Shown here in pieces: positions 53,840-62,505 of a DNA stretch of 64,000 bases. How positions within the stretch are numbered: position 1 is the first letter of the stretch; each line of letters opens with the position of its first letter. The notes beneath the pieces are model-generated. The model was not told where the DNA came from. It saw nothing but the letters and a program-made list of their open reading frames with translations, and made no database searches. The position numbers were made by a program, and so were the translations under genes. Source of the stretch: Pseudomonadota bacterium (lineage in GTDB: Bacteria; Pseudomonadota; Alphaproteobacteria; Rhizobiales; Devosiaceae); assembly GCA_023391095.1 (NCBI GenBank), contig JAEWBN010000010.1:8686-72685 (forward strand), written 5' to 3'.

Positions 53840-54139
53840 ATGCACAAATCCACGTCCCGCCGACGCAAGCGTATCAGCCTTTGGGCCGTTCTGGGCACAT
53901 GCACTGCCCTGCTCGGCTCCGTTGCTGCCTTGGCTGCAAGTGTCAGCCCTGCCCGTGCGGCCAACATCGCAAGTCAGGCTGACACGCAGGTTGCCGTCTT
54001 TATGGTCCCCCTGACCCTCCTCGTTCTGATCATGCTGGTTGAAGTCGTCTGCTTCGTGCGCCGGGGCGCCCTCCCCGCTCAGGTGCCTGCTGGCAAACCG
54101 CATCGGCCGCCGCTGTCCCAATGGCGTGGCCATTCCTGA
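53840..54139 (+). CDS. Small membrane protein of unknown function
   Basis: The 99-aa product has a basic N-terminus (MHKSTSRRRKRISLW) and two hydrophobic segments (about 15-40 and 51-73, VAVFMVPLTLLVLIMLVEVV). The first could be a signal anchor. It ends in a basic Pro-rich tail. No family is recognised. A strong terminator follows, which supports a real transcript. Confidence 0.6.
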   Translation: MHKSTSRRRKRISLWAVLGTCTALLGSVAALAASVSPARAANIASQADTQVAVFMVPLTLLVLIMLVEVVCFVRRGALPAQVPAGKPHRPPLSQWRGHS

Positions 54140-54184
54140 GACGACAGCATCTCCTCCCAAAACGTACTGACCTCCAAGCTCCTT

Positions 54185-54215
54185 GAACCGGCTCCTGTGG
54201 CCGGTTCTTTTTTTT
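54185..54215 (+). terminator. Intrinsic terminator
   Basis: GAACCGGC and GCCGGTTC pair with a TCCTGTG loop and are followed by eight T. It lies about 45 bases after the small membrane protein gene. Confidence 0.93.
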
Positions 54216-54308
54216 GCGCGTGGCCTTGTGGCTGACGGGCGCTGTTGGCGGGACTTTGCTTTTCCCGGAAGCTCGTCTACCAATCGGTCAAAGACCACCG
54301 GACCTGCC

Positions 54309-55541
54309 ATGACCGACCTGCCTCTCGACCCCGCGCGCATTCGCGCCCTCTTCCCCGCCTTTTCCGAGCCCAGCCTCGCCGGTCAGGCCTTCTTCGAAAA
54401 TGCCGGCGGTTCCTACACGGCGCAGCCAGTGCTCGATAAGCTGGATCATTACTACAGGGCCACCAAGGTCCAGCCCTACGGCGTCTACGCAGCATCCCGC
54501 GCGGCAGGCGCTGCCATGGATCTCGCCTTTGAGCGCATGGCCGCCGCGTTCAATGTCAGTGCCGACTGGATCCACTTCGGCCCCTCCACCTCTGCCAACA
54601 CCTATATCCTGGCGCAGGCCGTTTCTGGCTGGCTGAAGCCGGGCGACGCCATCATCGTCACCAATCAGGATCATGAGGCCAATACGGGCAATTGGCGGCG
54701 CCTTGCCCGCCACGGCATCGAAGTGCGCGAATGGGCGGTCGATCCTGCCACCGGGCGGTTGTCGCTCGACACCCTTGCCGCCATCCTGGACGAAAAGGTC
54801 CGTCTGGTTACGGCCCCCCACTGCTCCAACATCGTGGGCGAGATAAACCCAATTGCGGAGGTTGCCAACCGCGCGCATGCCGTCGGCGCAGTGCTCGTGG
54901 TCGACGGGGTGAGTTACGCGCCCCACGGTATCCCGGACCTCGAGGCGCTGGGGGCGGACATATACCTCTTCTCCGCCTATAAGGTTTACGGGCCTCATCA
55001 GGGCGTGATGGCGATCCGGCCGGAACTGGCCGCGCAACTGCCCAATCAAGGCCACTACTTCAACGACAGCAAACCGCGTTACCGGCTCACCCCCGCCGGC
55101 CCGGACCATGCCCAGATCGCCGCCTGCGCCGGCATGGCCGACTATTTCGAAGCGGTGTCGGCCATAGCCGGCGACAAGGTCGAAGGCACGGACCCCTTCC
55201 GCCGCGCCCATGCCGCAATGCGGGCACAGGAAATTGCGCTGGCCCGGCCGCTCCTGGACTATCTCGCAAACCGCAACGATGTCCGCCTGATCGGCCCGGC
55301 GAACCCTGAACTGCGTGCCCCGACGATCGCGCTGCATCACGCCCAGCCCGGGATCGAATTGGCCCGTCGCCTCGCCGATCACGGCATAATGGCCTCTGGC
55401 GGCAATTTCTATGCCGTCCGTCTGTTGGAGGCCCTCGGGATCGACCCGATGAACCACGGCGTGCTGCGTCTTTCCTTCGTGCACTACACAACGCCCGAAG
55501 AAATCCAGCAGTTGATCAAGGCGCTCGACGCTGTGCTTTAG
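54309..55541 (+). CDS. Cysteine desulfurase-like class V aminotransferase
   Basis: The 410-aa enzyme belongs to the TIGR01976-type group. FFENAGGSYTAQPVLDKLDH at the N-terminus, IIVTNQDHEANTGNWRRLAR (about 117-136), and the PLP Lys in FSAYKVYGPHQGVMA (about 222-236) are characteristic. No obvious catalytic Cys loop of IscS/SufS is visible, so desulfurase activity is doubtful. The start ATG 54309 lies past the preceding terminator; the frame is open through it. The DMT transporter gene follows 54 bases downstream. Confidence 0.9.
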   Translation: MTDLPLDPARIRALFPAFSEPSLAGQAFFENAGGSYTAQPVLDKLDHYYRATKVQPYGVYAASRAAGAAMDLAFERMAAAFNVSADWIHFGPSTSANTYILAQAVSGWLKPGDAIIVTNQDHEANTGNWRRLARHGIEVREWAVDPATGRLSLDTLAAILDEKVRLVTAPHCSNIVGEINPIAEVANRAHAVGAVLVVDGVSYAPHGIPDLEALGADIYLFSAYKVYGPHQGVMAIRPELAAQLPNQGHYFNDSKPRYRLTPAGPDHAQIAACAGMADYFEAVSAIAGDKVEGTDPFRRAHAAMRAQEIALARPLLDYLANRNDVRLIGPANPELRAPTIALHHAQPGIELARRLADHGIMASGGNFYAVRLLEALGIDPMNHGVLRLSFVHYTTPEEIQQLIKALDAVL

Positions 55542-55595
55542 TCCTTATCCGTCGTCCCTCTCCGTCGGACCTGCCCTCGGCGCGTTGGAAACACC

Positions 55596-56501
55596 ATGTC
55601 ACGCCCTTTTGCGACTCTCCTTCTTATCATCTGCACCATGTTCTGGGGCTTTGCCTTCATTGCCCAGAAGTCCGCCATGGACTCGATGGGGCCGCTGAGC
55701 TTCGCCGGCGTGCGCTACCTGACTGGCGGCCTTCTGGTGCTGCCGCTCGGACTGATGGAATTGCGCCGCCGGGCGGTCGTGCTGACTCGCACACACTGGC
55801 TTTTCATTCTGGCCATGAGCAGCGTGTTCTTTCTGGGCTCCTGGCTGCAACAGGCTGGATTGGCGAGCACGACGGCGACCAATGGCGGCTTTCTCACTGG
55901 GCTCTACGTGTTCTTCGTGCCTCTGCTCGGCTATATCCTCTTCCGCACCAAGCCGCACCCGATCATCCTTGCCGGCGTCCCGCTGGCCCTGGTCGGCATC
56001 TATTTTCTCAATGGCGGCGGGCTGGCCAGCTTCAATGCCGGCGATTACCTCATCGTCTACGGCGCCATCTTCTGGGCCATGCATGTCATCCTGCTCGGCC
56101 ATGTGGCGCGGCTCACGGGGCTTCCGATCTTTGTTTCTGCAGTGAGCTTTCTGTTTGCAGGGCTAGCGGCCAGCTTGGGCGCCCTGGCGACAGAGGCACC
56201 CACGCTTGCGGCCATTTCCGCCGGATGGATCGAGATCGCCTATGCCGCAATTTTCTCGACCGCCATCGCCTTCACCCTGCAGGCTGTCGGGCAGCAGCAC
56301 GTGCCACCGGCCAATGCCGCCATTATCCTGTCCGCGGAAAGCCTCTTTGCGGCGATCGGCGGCGCGCTCATTCTGGGTGAACGCCTGCCCGCCGTTGGCT
56401 ATGCGGGCGCGACGCTGATCTTCGTCGCCATCGTACTGGTGGAGGCCATTCCGCCGCTCTGGGCGCGCCGTCGCGCCCATGTGCCGCGCATAACCAACTG
56501 A
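55596..56501 (+). CDS. DMT superfamily (EamA) transporter
   Basis: The 301-aa protein has ten helices in two EamA repeats: TMFWGFAFIAQKSAMDSMGP begins the first and IEIAYAAIFSTAIAFTLQAV lies in the second. PANAAIILSAESLFAAIGGA is the characteristic Glu-Ser/Pro segment. It is a drug or metabolite exporter of the inner membrane. It is likely co-transcribed with the class V enzyme upstream. It converges on the DUF2147 pair. Confidence 0.9.
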   Translation: MSRPFATLLLIICTMFWGFAFIAQKSAMDSMGPLSFAGVRYLTGGLLVLPLGLMELRRRAVVLTRTHWLFILAMSSVFFLGSWLQQAGLASTTATNGGFLTGLYVFFVPLLGYILFRTKPHPIILAGVPLALVGIYFLNGGGLASFNAGDYLIVYGAIFWAMHVILLGHVARLTGLPIFVSAVSFLFAGLAASLGALATEAPTLAAISAGWIEIAYAAIFSTAIAFTLQAVGQQHVPPANAAIILSAESLFAAIGGALILGERLPAVGYAGATLIFVAIVLVEAIPPLWARRRAHVPRITN

Positions 56502-56504
56502 CGG

Positions 56505-56906
56505 TCAGTCCGCCATGCGATACATCTGGTAGTCGCGACACAGCACCAGCGCGACGCAGCCGCGCAGCGAGATATGGTCCTCGCTCACCTGCCTGATGGT
56601 GCCGTCCGCCGTCTGCCCGAAAAGGTGCAGCGTACCCTTCCACTCGTTCTTGCCGACCGGCACGGCTTCATCGATCAGGAGCGTGTTGAGATAGGGCATG
56701 TTTTCTTCGTTGTCCGCCCCATTGCCCAGCCAGACCAGCCGCGCACAAAGCTGAGTGCCATCGCCGCACATGGTCACGTCATAGCGGGAATCGCCCATTT
56801 CGATTTCCCACATGCCGACAGGCGAAGCCTGCGCAGCTGCGGTGGCAAAGATCAGGGTCGCGCCGAGGAGAACCGCGGCAAGTCGGGAAGGCTGAAAGCG
56901 CATCAT
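56505..56906 (-). CDS. DUF2147 family secreted protein (copy 2)
   Basis: The 133-aa protein has a signal peptide (RLAAVLLGATLIFATAAAQA) and a small beta-barrel-like mature part. It shows GMWEIEMGDSRYDVTMCGDG, LCARLVWLGNG and the C-terminal LCRDYQMYRMAD. Cys spacing (CGDGTQLC; GCVALVLC) matches its neighbour. The family is periplasmic with unknown function. The ATG is 2 bases after the stop of copy 1 (TGAAAATG), so translation is coupled. Confidence 0.88.
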   Translation of the reverse strand: MMRFQPSRLAAVLLGATLIFATAAAQASPVGMWEIEMGDSRYDVTMCGDGTQLCARLVWLGNGADNEENMPYLNTLLIDEAVPVGKNEWKGTLHLFGQTADGTIRQVSEDHISLRGCVALVLCRDYQMYRMAD

Positions 56907-56908
56907 TT

Positions 56909-57298
56909 TCACTCGCTCGTTCGATACATTTGATAGGTCTTGCAGACGACCAGAAACGCGCAGCCCTGGAGGGTCATCTGCTCGGCACTCACCTGCGTTA
57001 GGGTGCCCGATAAAGTATAGCCGAACAGCATCATGTCGCCCTTCCAGCGGCCATTGGCGACTGGCTTGAGTTCGCGAGCCATGGGCGCATCGAGAAATTG
57101 TTTGTACTGCTCGTTGTAGTCGGCGTCGCTGAGCCAGACGAGCTTGCCGCACAGTTCCGTACCATCCCCGCAAAGGGCGAGCTCAAAGCGCGTATCACGG
57201 GTTTCGAGCTCCCAGATGCCGTTCGGCGAAGCCAGCACGGGCGCTGCAGCCACGAGGCTCAACAGACCCGCAAAGACAATTGGTACGCACCGGACCAT
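56909..57298 (-). CDS. DUF2147 family secreted protein (copy 1)
   Basis: The 129-aa protein has a signal peptide (PIVFAGLLSLVAAAPVLA) and the same pattern as its neighbour. GIWELETRDTRFELALCGDG, LCGKLVWLSDADYN and VVCKTYQMYR align closely with copy 2. This indicates a tandem duplication followed by divergence. The start at 57298 has GGAG 9 nt upstream and is preferred over 57319. Confidence 0.88.
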   Translation of the reverse strand: MVRCVPIVFAGLLSLVAAAPVLASPNGIWELETRDTRFELALCGDGTELCGKLVWLSDADYNEQYKQFLDAPMARELKPVANGRWKGDMMLFGYTLSGTLTQVSAEQMTLQGCAFLVVCKTYQMYRTSE

Positions 57299-57652
57299 AT
57301 CAAACTCCGCAGCAACCATAACGAGCCCTCAGCCTGCCCTGCTCCGCATGAACGTCTCCTGAACGGCATCTCCGTCATGGCACGGTCATGTGGCGGACCT
57401 AAGGTCTTTCCGATCCTGGCAGCCCCATGGCCAGGCTGTGTCGCCCCCAAGCGCAACACTCTACCTCCAACTGGCCGCCGGGTGCGGCCGGCTTTTTTGC
57501 AGAGCAGAGCCGCGTGATCCCATCGGCCATCCAGACGCCGCACACGCACGCCAATGAGTTGTTGATCGTTACCCCTTCCGGCTTCATGCGCGCCGGGTTC
57601 GGGTCTATTCCCTATCCCGTCCGATGCCGCAACCTGCGAGTCCCACGCCGCC
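57299..57652 (+). other. Gap upstream of tdk
   Basis: This 354-base gap holds the DUF2147 promoter on the left and, on the plus strand, a terminator-like hairpin at 57473-57498 (GGCCGC/GCGGCC then GGCTTTTTT). A short transcript could end there, but no start is visible. The right part should contain the tdk promoter. No gene is supported. Confidence 0.45.
57473..57498 (+). terminator. Terminator-like hairpin
   Basis: GGCCGC and GCGGCC pair around CGGGT and are followed by GGC and six T. No protein gene on this strand lies upstream in the gap. Confidence 0.55.
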
Positions 57653-58246
57653 ATGGCCAAGCTCTATTTTTCCTATGCGGCGATGAATGCCGGCAAATCG
57701 ACCCTGCTGTTGCAGGCCGCGTATAACTATCGCGAGCGCGGTATGCGTCCGCTGCTGTATACGTCCTCGCTCTATGTCGAGAACGGCATCGGCCTCATCT
57801 CCTCGCGGATCGGAATTTCCGAGGCGGCAGATCTCTATTCATCCGACGACGACCTCTACCAGGCGATCCGGGAAGAAACGGAAACCGGCAAGGTCGATTG
57901 TGTGTTTGTCGACGAGGCCCAGTTCCTGACGCCGGCACAGGTTTGGCAATTGGCGCGGGTGGCCGACCGGCTCAAGATTCCCGTCATGTGCTTCGGCCTG
58001 CGCACCGATTTCCAGGGCAACCTCTTCCCCGGCTCGCAACAACTGCTGGCCATAGCCGATGTCTTGCGCGAAATCCGCACCATCTGCGAATGTGGGGCCA
58101 AGGCCACCATGGTGGTACGCCAAAGTCCCGAAGGCCGCGTGCTGACCGACGGCGAGCAGGTGGCCATCGAGAAATCCGTATATGTTTCCCTGTGCCGCAA
58201 GCACTGGGAGGAAGCCGTTGGCCGCTGGCCGGTAAAGGGACCCTGA
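57653..58246 (+). CDS. tdk: Thymidine kinase
   Basis: The 197-aa type II enzyme phosphorylates thymidine for salvage. The P-loop is AAMNAGKSTLL (about 9-19), Walker B is CVFVDEAQFL, and the Zn site is CECGAKA with CRKHW near the C-terminus. The active-site Glu is in VDEAQFL. The stop overlaps the next start (TGATG), so the thioesterase is coupled. Confidence 0.96.
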   Translation: MAKLYFSYAAMNAGKSTLLLQAAYNYRERGMRPLLYTSSLYVENGIGLISSRIGISEAADLYSSDDDLYQAIREETETGKVDCVFVDEAQFLTPAQVWQLARVADRLKIPVMCFGLRTDFQGNLFPGSQQLLAIADVLREIRTICECGAKATMVVRQSPEGRVLTDGEQVAIEKSVYVSLCRKHWEEAVGRWPVKGP

Positions 58247-58635
58247 TGCAATCCGCTTCGCAAGAGCCCACGGGCGCACTGACCATCCGCACCCTAGCAA
58301 TGCCCGCCGACACCAATCCGTCGGGTGATATCTTTGGTGGCTGGGTGATGAGCCAGATGGACATTGCCGGTGCCATCGCTGCCGTCGAGCGCGCCAGGGG
58401 TCGCGTGGTCACTGTCGCTGTCGAGGCCATGACCTTCATCGCCCCGGTCAAGGTCGGCGATGTACTCTGCGTCTATACGAGCATCGAGCGCGTCGGGAAC
58501 ACCTCGATCACCGTTGCCCTCGAAGCCTGGGTGCGCCGCAACCGGCTCGACGACCGTCAGAAGGTCACGGAGGGACGGTTCGTTTACGTGGCGCTGGACG
58601 AGCAGGGCAATAAACGCGCCATTGCGAGCCTCTGA
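58246..58635 (+). CDS. Acyl-CoA thioesterase (YciA-like hotdog)
   Basis: The 129-aa hotdog protein has MPADTNPSGDIFGGWVMSQM (about 19-38, with the catalytic Asn/Asp) and EAMTFIAPVKVGDVLCVYTS. The pattern is that of YciA and related broad-range acyl-CoA thioesterases. ATG 58246 shares its A with the tdk TGA stop. It is cytoplasmic, typically hexameric. Confidence 0.92.
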   Translation: MQSASQEPTGALTIRTLAMPADTNPSGDIFGGWVMSQMDIAGAIAAVERARGRVVTVAVEAMTFIAPVKVGDVLCVYTSIERVGNTSITVALEAWVRRNRLDDRQKVTEGRFVYVALDEQGNKRAIASL

Positions 58636-58829
58636 CACCGGCGACCCGTTCAGGCTGCGTTCAGGCAGAAAAGTGTTCTGTGCCTTCATCAGCCGCCGGC
58701 CCCGCGCCGGCAGTGTTTAGGAACCAAGTCTGGCCAGCACCGTTGTTGGCACACAATTAAAGCGCGCCTGGTCCGCACGCGTTGCCTCGAAAGCTCGGGG
58801 CCGGAAACCAGCGCCACAGGGAGCAACAG

Positions 58830-59507
58830 ATGCACCGTCACCTACGCAAGAAACTGCTGAACGTGGCCACCGGCGTGGCCGTCGCTGCGGCAGCCGTCGT
58901 CATGTTCCTGCCGGCCGCCCAGGCGGCTCCGGGCGCCATCACCGGCAATGTCAACGTGCGCTCCGGCCCGGGGACCAACTTCGCGATTGTCGATGTGGCC
59001 CGTCGCGGCGAGAACGTCGATGTGCAGCGCTGCCAGGGCTCGTGGTGCTATGTCGTGCGCCCCGGTGCGGATGGCTGGGTCTCTTCGACATACCTGACCG
59101 CCAGCGGCGGCCGGCCGGTAAATCCGAGCCAGCCCGGCATCAGCTTCGGCTTCAATATCGGCGGTCCCGGCGGCCCCAATATCAGCATCGGCGTCGGCAA
59201 TCAGCCACAGCCCCAGCCGCCGCGCCCGGGCCCGCGTCCTCCTGTCGTGAACCCGATCCCGGTCAGCAGCCAGGTCTGCTTCTATGACCAGCCCGACCGC
59301 CGTGGTCCCAACTTCTGCATCGAGCAGGGCCAGAGCATTCGCGATCTCGCGGGCTGGACCGACCGCATCTCGTCTTTCGACAACCCCGATGGCCTGCAGG
59401 TCCAGATCTGCTCCGAAACCGGTTATCGCAACTGCCGCACCTACACCACCGGTGCCAATCGTCTCGGCGATTTCGACGACTACGTGGCGTCGATCCGAGT
59501 CCGCTAA
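58830..59507 (+). CDS. Secreted SH3 plus beta/gamma-crystallin-like protein (copy A)
   Basis: The 225-aa protein has a signal peptide (about 1-31, ending AAQA) and an SH3b domain (about 32-90, GNVNVRSGPGTNFAIVDVAR). A Gly/Pro/Gln-rich linker follows (about 95-145), then a C-terminal crystallin- or peptidase-inhibitor-I36-like domain (about 150-225). That domain has VCFYDQPDRRGPNFCIEQGQ and FDDYVASIRVR. It probably acts in the periplasm or at the surface. AGGGAGC lies 6 nt before ATG 58830. A terminator follows. A related gene lies next. Confidence 0.85.
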   Translation: MHRHLRKKLLNVATGVAVAAAAVVMFLPAAQAAPGAITGNVNVRSGPGTNFAIVDVARRGENVDVQRCQGSWCYVVRPGADGWVSSTYLTASGGRPVNPSQPGISFGFNIGGPGGPNISIGVGNQPQPQPPRPGPRPPVVNPIPVSSQVCFYDQPDRRGPNFCIEQGQSIRDLAGWTDRISSFDNPDGLQVQICSETGYRNCRTYTTGANRLGDFDDYVASIRVR

Positions 59508-59526
59508 TCCGGTCCTGATCGCTTCG

Positions 59527-59557
59527 GTGCCGTCCCTTCTGGGGCGGCACTTTTCTT
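59527..59557 (+). terminator. Intrinsic terminator
   Basis: GTGCCGTCCC pairs with GGGGCGGCAC (one G-T) around TTCT and is followed by TTTTCTTT. Confidence 0.92.
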
Positions 59558-59610
59558 TGCAATCGCAGTTCAGCCAAGCTAGGGTCAAGGCTTCATAGGA
59601 GCGGGATTGA

Positions 59611-60183
59611 ATGCGTCTGATCAAAGCCCTCATGCTTGTTGTCACCATAGCGTTTGCCCTACCAGTCTCGAGCCATGCCGCTTCGGAATCGGGCAGCCAT
59701 GGCTGGTCTCGTACCGAGCTGTCGCTCCGCAACGGCCCTGGTGCGGCTTACGACGCAATTGGCAGCATCCCCGGGCGGGTCGCCATCCGGATCTTGCGCT
59801 GCCAGAAGCTGTGGTGCCTGGTCGATGGGGAAGGCGCTCGGGGCTGGACCGACGCCTACCACGTGGACTTCGGCCAGTCCCCCGACTGGCCTCTGACCGG
59901 TCCCGAACTCAACTACGCCGTGGGCGGCTCGGGCACGATCTGCTTCTATACTGGCACCAACTATACCGGCAGCAGCTTCTGCGCGCGCTCCGGACAGGTG
60001 TTCAACGACCTCGCTCTTTGGGGCATGGACAACGCGTTTTCGTCCGTAAAGGTCGAGGGCTCCCTTTCTGCCGCAGCCTGCCGCGACCGCAAGTTCCAGT
60101 CCTATTGCGAGCGCATTGTCGGCGATCAGCCCGCGCTCGATCCCTATTTGCGCCGCAACTTGTCCTCGATCCGCGTCTACTGA
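59611..60183 (+). CDS. Secreted SH3 plus beta/gamma-crystallin-like protein (copy B)
   Basis: The 190-aa protein has a signal peptide (LMLVVTIAFALPVSSHA), an SH3-like domain (about 33-85, LSLRNGPGAAYDAIGSIPGR) and a crystallin-like domain (about 105-190). The latter has ICFYTGTNYTGSSFCARSGQ and NLSSIRVY. It shares its layout with copy A but lacks the long Pro-rich linker. The last 7 bases overlap the convergent GFA-like gene. It is likely periplasmic, function unknown. Confidence 0.82.
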   Translation: MRLIKALMLVVTIAFALPVSSHAASESGSHGWSRTELSLRNGPGAAYDAIGSIPGRVAIRILRCQKLWCLVDGEGARGWTDAYHVDFGQSPDWPLTGPELNYAVGGSGTICFYTGTNYTGSSFCARSGQVFNDLALWGMDNAFSSVKVEGSLSAAACRDRKFQSYCERIVGDQPALDPYLRRNLSSIRVY

Positions 60184-60731
60184 TCGGCAGGCCGTGCTGG
60201 CAGGTCCAGCTCGACCGGCACCTCCACTTTGGGCGCCCGCAAGCCCATGGCGATCCAGGCACCAAGCAGCCTCAGGTAAAAGCCCAGGGTGACGCGCCGC
60301 CCGCTGGGTGGCCCTGGCTCCAGCGTCGCCTCATCCGGCAGATCGCCGGTCATGGTGCGGATTTGCATGGCCGGCCGCTCCGCCTCTGGCCACAGCGCGC
60401 CATAGAGGCTGAGCCAGTGTCCACTCTCGAATTCCAGGAATAGCGGCGTTCCGCAGCACGCCGTAACGACCCGGCGCGTGGGCGCCCCGGGTTTGAGCCG
60501 ATAGGCGCGAAGCTTCTCTGTGCCGCGCACGAAGGTCACCTTGTCCTTTCGATAAAGGACAAACGGCGTTCCCATATCCGCGGCCAGAACCGACCTTGCC
60601 CCGGCAAGGGAAAGGCGCTCCCCGGCCTCACGACAACTGTTGCAGTAGCATTGCGCCGTAATTAGCGGCGGCCCCTGTAGGGCAAGCCCAACCGCACCAC
60701 ACGCGCATCCGACATCCTGCGCCCTAGTCAA
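60177..60731 (-). CDS. GFA/CENP-V-like zinc-binding protein
   Basis: The 184-aa protein has GCACGAVGLAL (Cys-x-Cys-Gly) at about 8-18 and QCYCNSCREAG at about 27-37. A further CCGTPLFLEF lies at about 91-100. These are the Zn-binding Cys sets of the GFA/CENP-V fold. It is best called GFA-like; a DUF6151-type assignment is possible. The function is unknown. Its start overlaps the DoxX-like gene by 8 bases, so they form an operon. Confidence 0.82.
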   Translation of the reverse strand: MTRAQDVGCACGAVGLALQGPPLITAQCYCNSCREAGERLSLAGARSVLAADMGTPFVLYRKDKVTFVRGTEKLRAYRLKPGAPTRRVVTACCGTPLFLEFESGHWLSLYGALWPEAERPAMQIRTMTGDLPDEATLEPGPPSGRRVTLGFYLRLLGAWIAMGLRAPKVEVPVELDLPARPADQ

Positions 60732-61110
60732 TGGCCCGGCCGCCCATCAACGGAAACACCGGCCGGACGCGCGCATCGCGCAGCCACAGGGCAACCCAGA
60801 CGGCAACGCCCATATAGAGACTAAACAGCGTGTGGCTGAAGAGCGGATTGTCGACCCTGAGGTTGGCAGCCAGCGAGGCGCCGAGCAGTCCCGTAAAGAA
60901 AACCGCGCCCAAAAGCCCCGTGCGCGGAATGACGAACAGCACGACACAGCCCAGTTCGATCAACCCGATCGGCAGCAGATACTTCGCGGGCCAGCCGACC
61001 ACGTCCATTGGGGCGAGGGCCGCCTCCAGCTGCAGCAGCTTGGGCGCAACCGACGCACCCAGCATGAAAAGGGCGATCAGCCCCGTGAGTATCCATCCGG
61101 CTAGTTTCAT
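60724..61110 (-). CDS. DoxX-like four-helix membrane protein
   Basis: The 128-aa protein has four predicted helices: GWILTGLIALFMLGASVAPK, YLLPIGLIELGCVVLFVIPR, LLGAVFFTGLLGASLAANL and LFSLYMGVAVWVALWLRD. This matches DoxX-like small membrane proteins. The start at 61110 has GGAGAATGGAA upstream; the ATG two codons earlier would be too near the Shine-Dalgarno. It overlaps the GFA-like gene. Confidence 0.82.
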   Translation of the reverse strand: MKLAGWILTGLIALFMLGASVAPKLLQLEAALAPMDVVGWPAKYLLPIGLIELGCVVLFVIPRTGLLGAVFFTGLLGASLAANLRVDNPLFSHTLFSLYMGVAVWVALWLRDARVRPVFPLMGGRAID

Positions 61111-61287
61111 TTCCATTCTCCCAGGCGGCCCCCTGCCGCTCCCTCACGACGACCAGCATGCACCCGCTTCGACAAGGTGTCCCGGCAAATCCGCCATGCC
61201 GCTTTCCTTTTTGTGATCCGCCTGCCCGCAACCACTCCGGAGGCCATAACTTAGGTTAGCACGCCCTTCCGAACTGAGGATTAGACC

Positions 61288-62505
61288 ATGCGCAAAGCCG
61301 CCCTTTCCGGCACCGCACTCGCCCTGCTCCTGCTCGCCAGCCCGGCCTATGCCCAGACGGCTCCCGCGGAAACCGCAGCGCCCAATGCCCCGAACCAGGA
61401 GCCGGCCTTCCCCGAACAGACCCGCGCCCCGCAACCTGCCGAGCCTACTTCCGTCACGACAGAGGTGGTTGCCGATGGCCTGCCGCACCTCTGGGCCATG
61501 GAATTCCTCCCCGATGGCCGCATGCTGGTGACTGCCAAGGCCGGGGCCATGCATGTGATCGACGAGAATGGCGAAGCCGGACCGGAAATCAGCGGCCTGC
61601 CTGAAGTCGATAGCCGCGGTCAGGGCGGCCTGCTCGACGTGGCGCTGGCTTCGGACTTTGCCGAGACCAACCGCATCTTCTTCTCCTATGCCGAGCCGCG
61701 TGAGGGCGGCAATGGCACGACGCTGGCCACCGCCATCCTCAGCCTAGACGACGCCAATGGCGGCGCGCTGGAGGAGGTGGAGGTTATCTTCCGCCAGGAG
61801 CCGACCTATGACGGCGACAAACATTACGGGTCGCGCATTGTTCCCGTGGGCGACGGCACCCTCTATCTCTCCGTCGGCGAGCGCTCCGATGCGCCGGTGC
61901 GCACCCAGGCGCAGGAACTGGCTTCGGGCTTCGGCAAGGTTTTCCACATCGACTATGCGGGCAACCCCGTCGACACCAACCCCTTCACCGACACCGACGG
62001 CGCCCTGCCCGAAATCTGGAGCCTTGGGCACCGCAATGTCCAGTCGGCCACCCTCGATGGCGAAGGGCGCCTCTGGATCGTCGAACACGGCGCCCACGGC
62101 GGCGATGAACTCAACCGCCCCGAAGCCGGGCTCAACTATGGCTGGCCCGACATCGCCTATGGCGTTGAATATAGCGGCGCCGCGATTGGCGAAGGCATCA
62201 CCGCCGACGCCGAAACCGAGCAGCCGGTCTACTACTGGGACCCGGTCATCGCGCCCTCCGGCATGGCCTATTATGACAGCGACGCCATACCCGAATGGAC
62301 CGGCGCCTTCATCATCGGCGGCCTCGTCTCCACCGGTCTCGTCGTCGTCCATGTCGAGGATAACAGCGTCGTCACCGAGGAACGCGTGCCGCTCGATGCC
62401 CGTATCCGCGACGTGCGCGTCGGGCCTGATGGCGCCGTCTATGCCGTGACGGAAACGCGCGGCGGCGGCAATTCCAGCATCCTGCGCATCAGAGCCGCAA
62501 ACTGA
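61288..62505 (+). CDS. PQQ-dependent sugar dehydrogenase-like protein (Asd/YliI type)
   Basis: The 405-aa protein has a signal peptide (MRKAALSGTALALLLLASPA) and a six-bladed propeller. HLWAMEFLPDGRMLVTAKAG (about 68-87), SRGQGGLLDVALASDF, DGDKHYGSRIVPVGDGTLYL, SLGHRNVQSATLDGEGRLWI and EHGAHGGDELNRPEAGLNYG match the soluble aldose dehydrogenase family. Conserved His and Arg of the PQQ site are present. It oxidises aldose sugars in the periplasm if PQQ is available. It is a single gene. Confidence 0.93.
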   Translation: MRKAALSGTALALLLLASPAYAQTAPAETAAPNAPNQEPAFPEQTRAPQPAEPTSVTTEVVADGLPHLWAMEFLPDGRMLVTAKAGAMHVIDENGEAGPEISGLPEVDSRGQGGLLDVALASDFAETNRIFFSYAEPREGGNGTTLATAILSLDDANGGALEEVEVIFRQEPTYDGDKHYGSRIVPVGDGTLYLSVGERSDAPVRTQAQELASGFGKVFHIDYAGNPVDTNPFTDTDGALPEIWSLGHRNVQSATLDGEGRLWIVEHGAHGGDELNRPEAGLNYGWPDIAYGVEYSGAAIGEGITADAETEQPVYYWDPVIAPSGMAYYDSDAIPEWTGAFIIGGLVSTGLVVVHVEDNSVVTEERVPLDARIRDVRVGPDGAVYAVTETRGGGNSSILRIRAAN

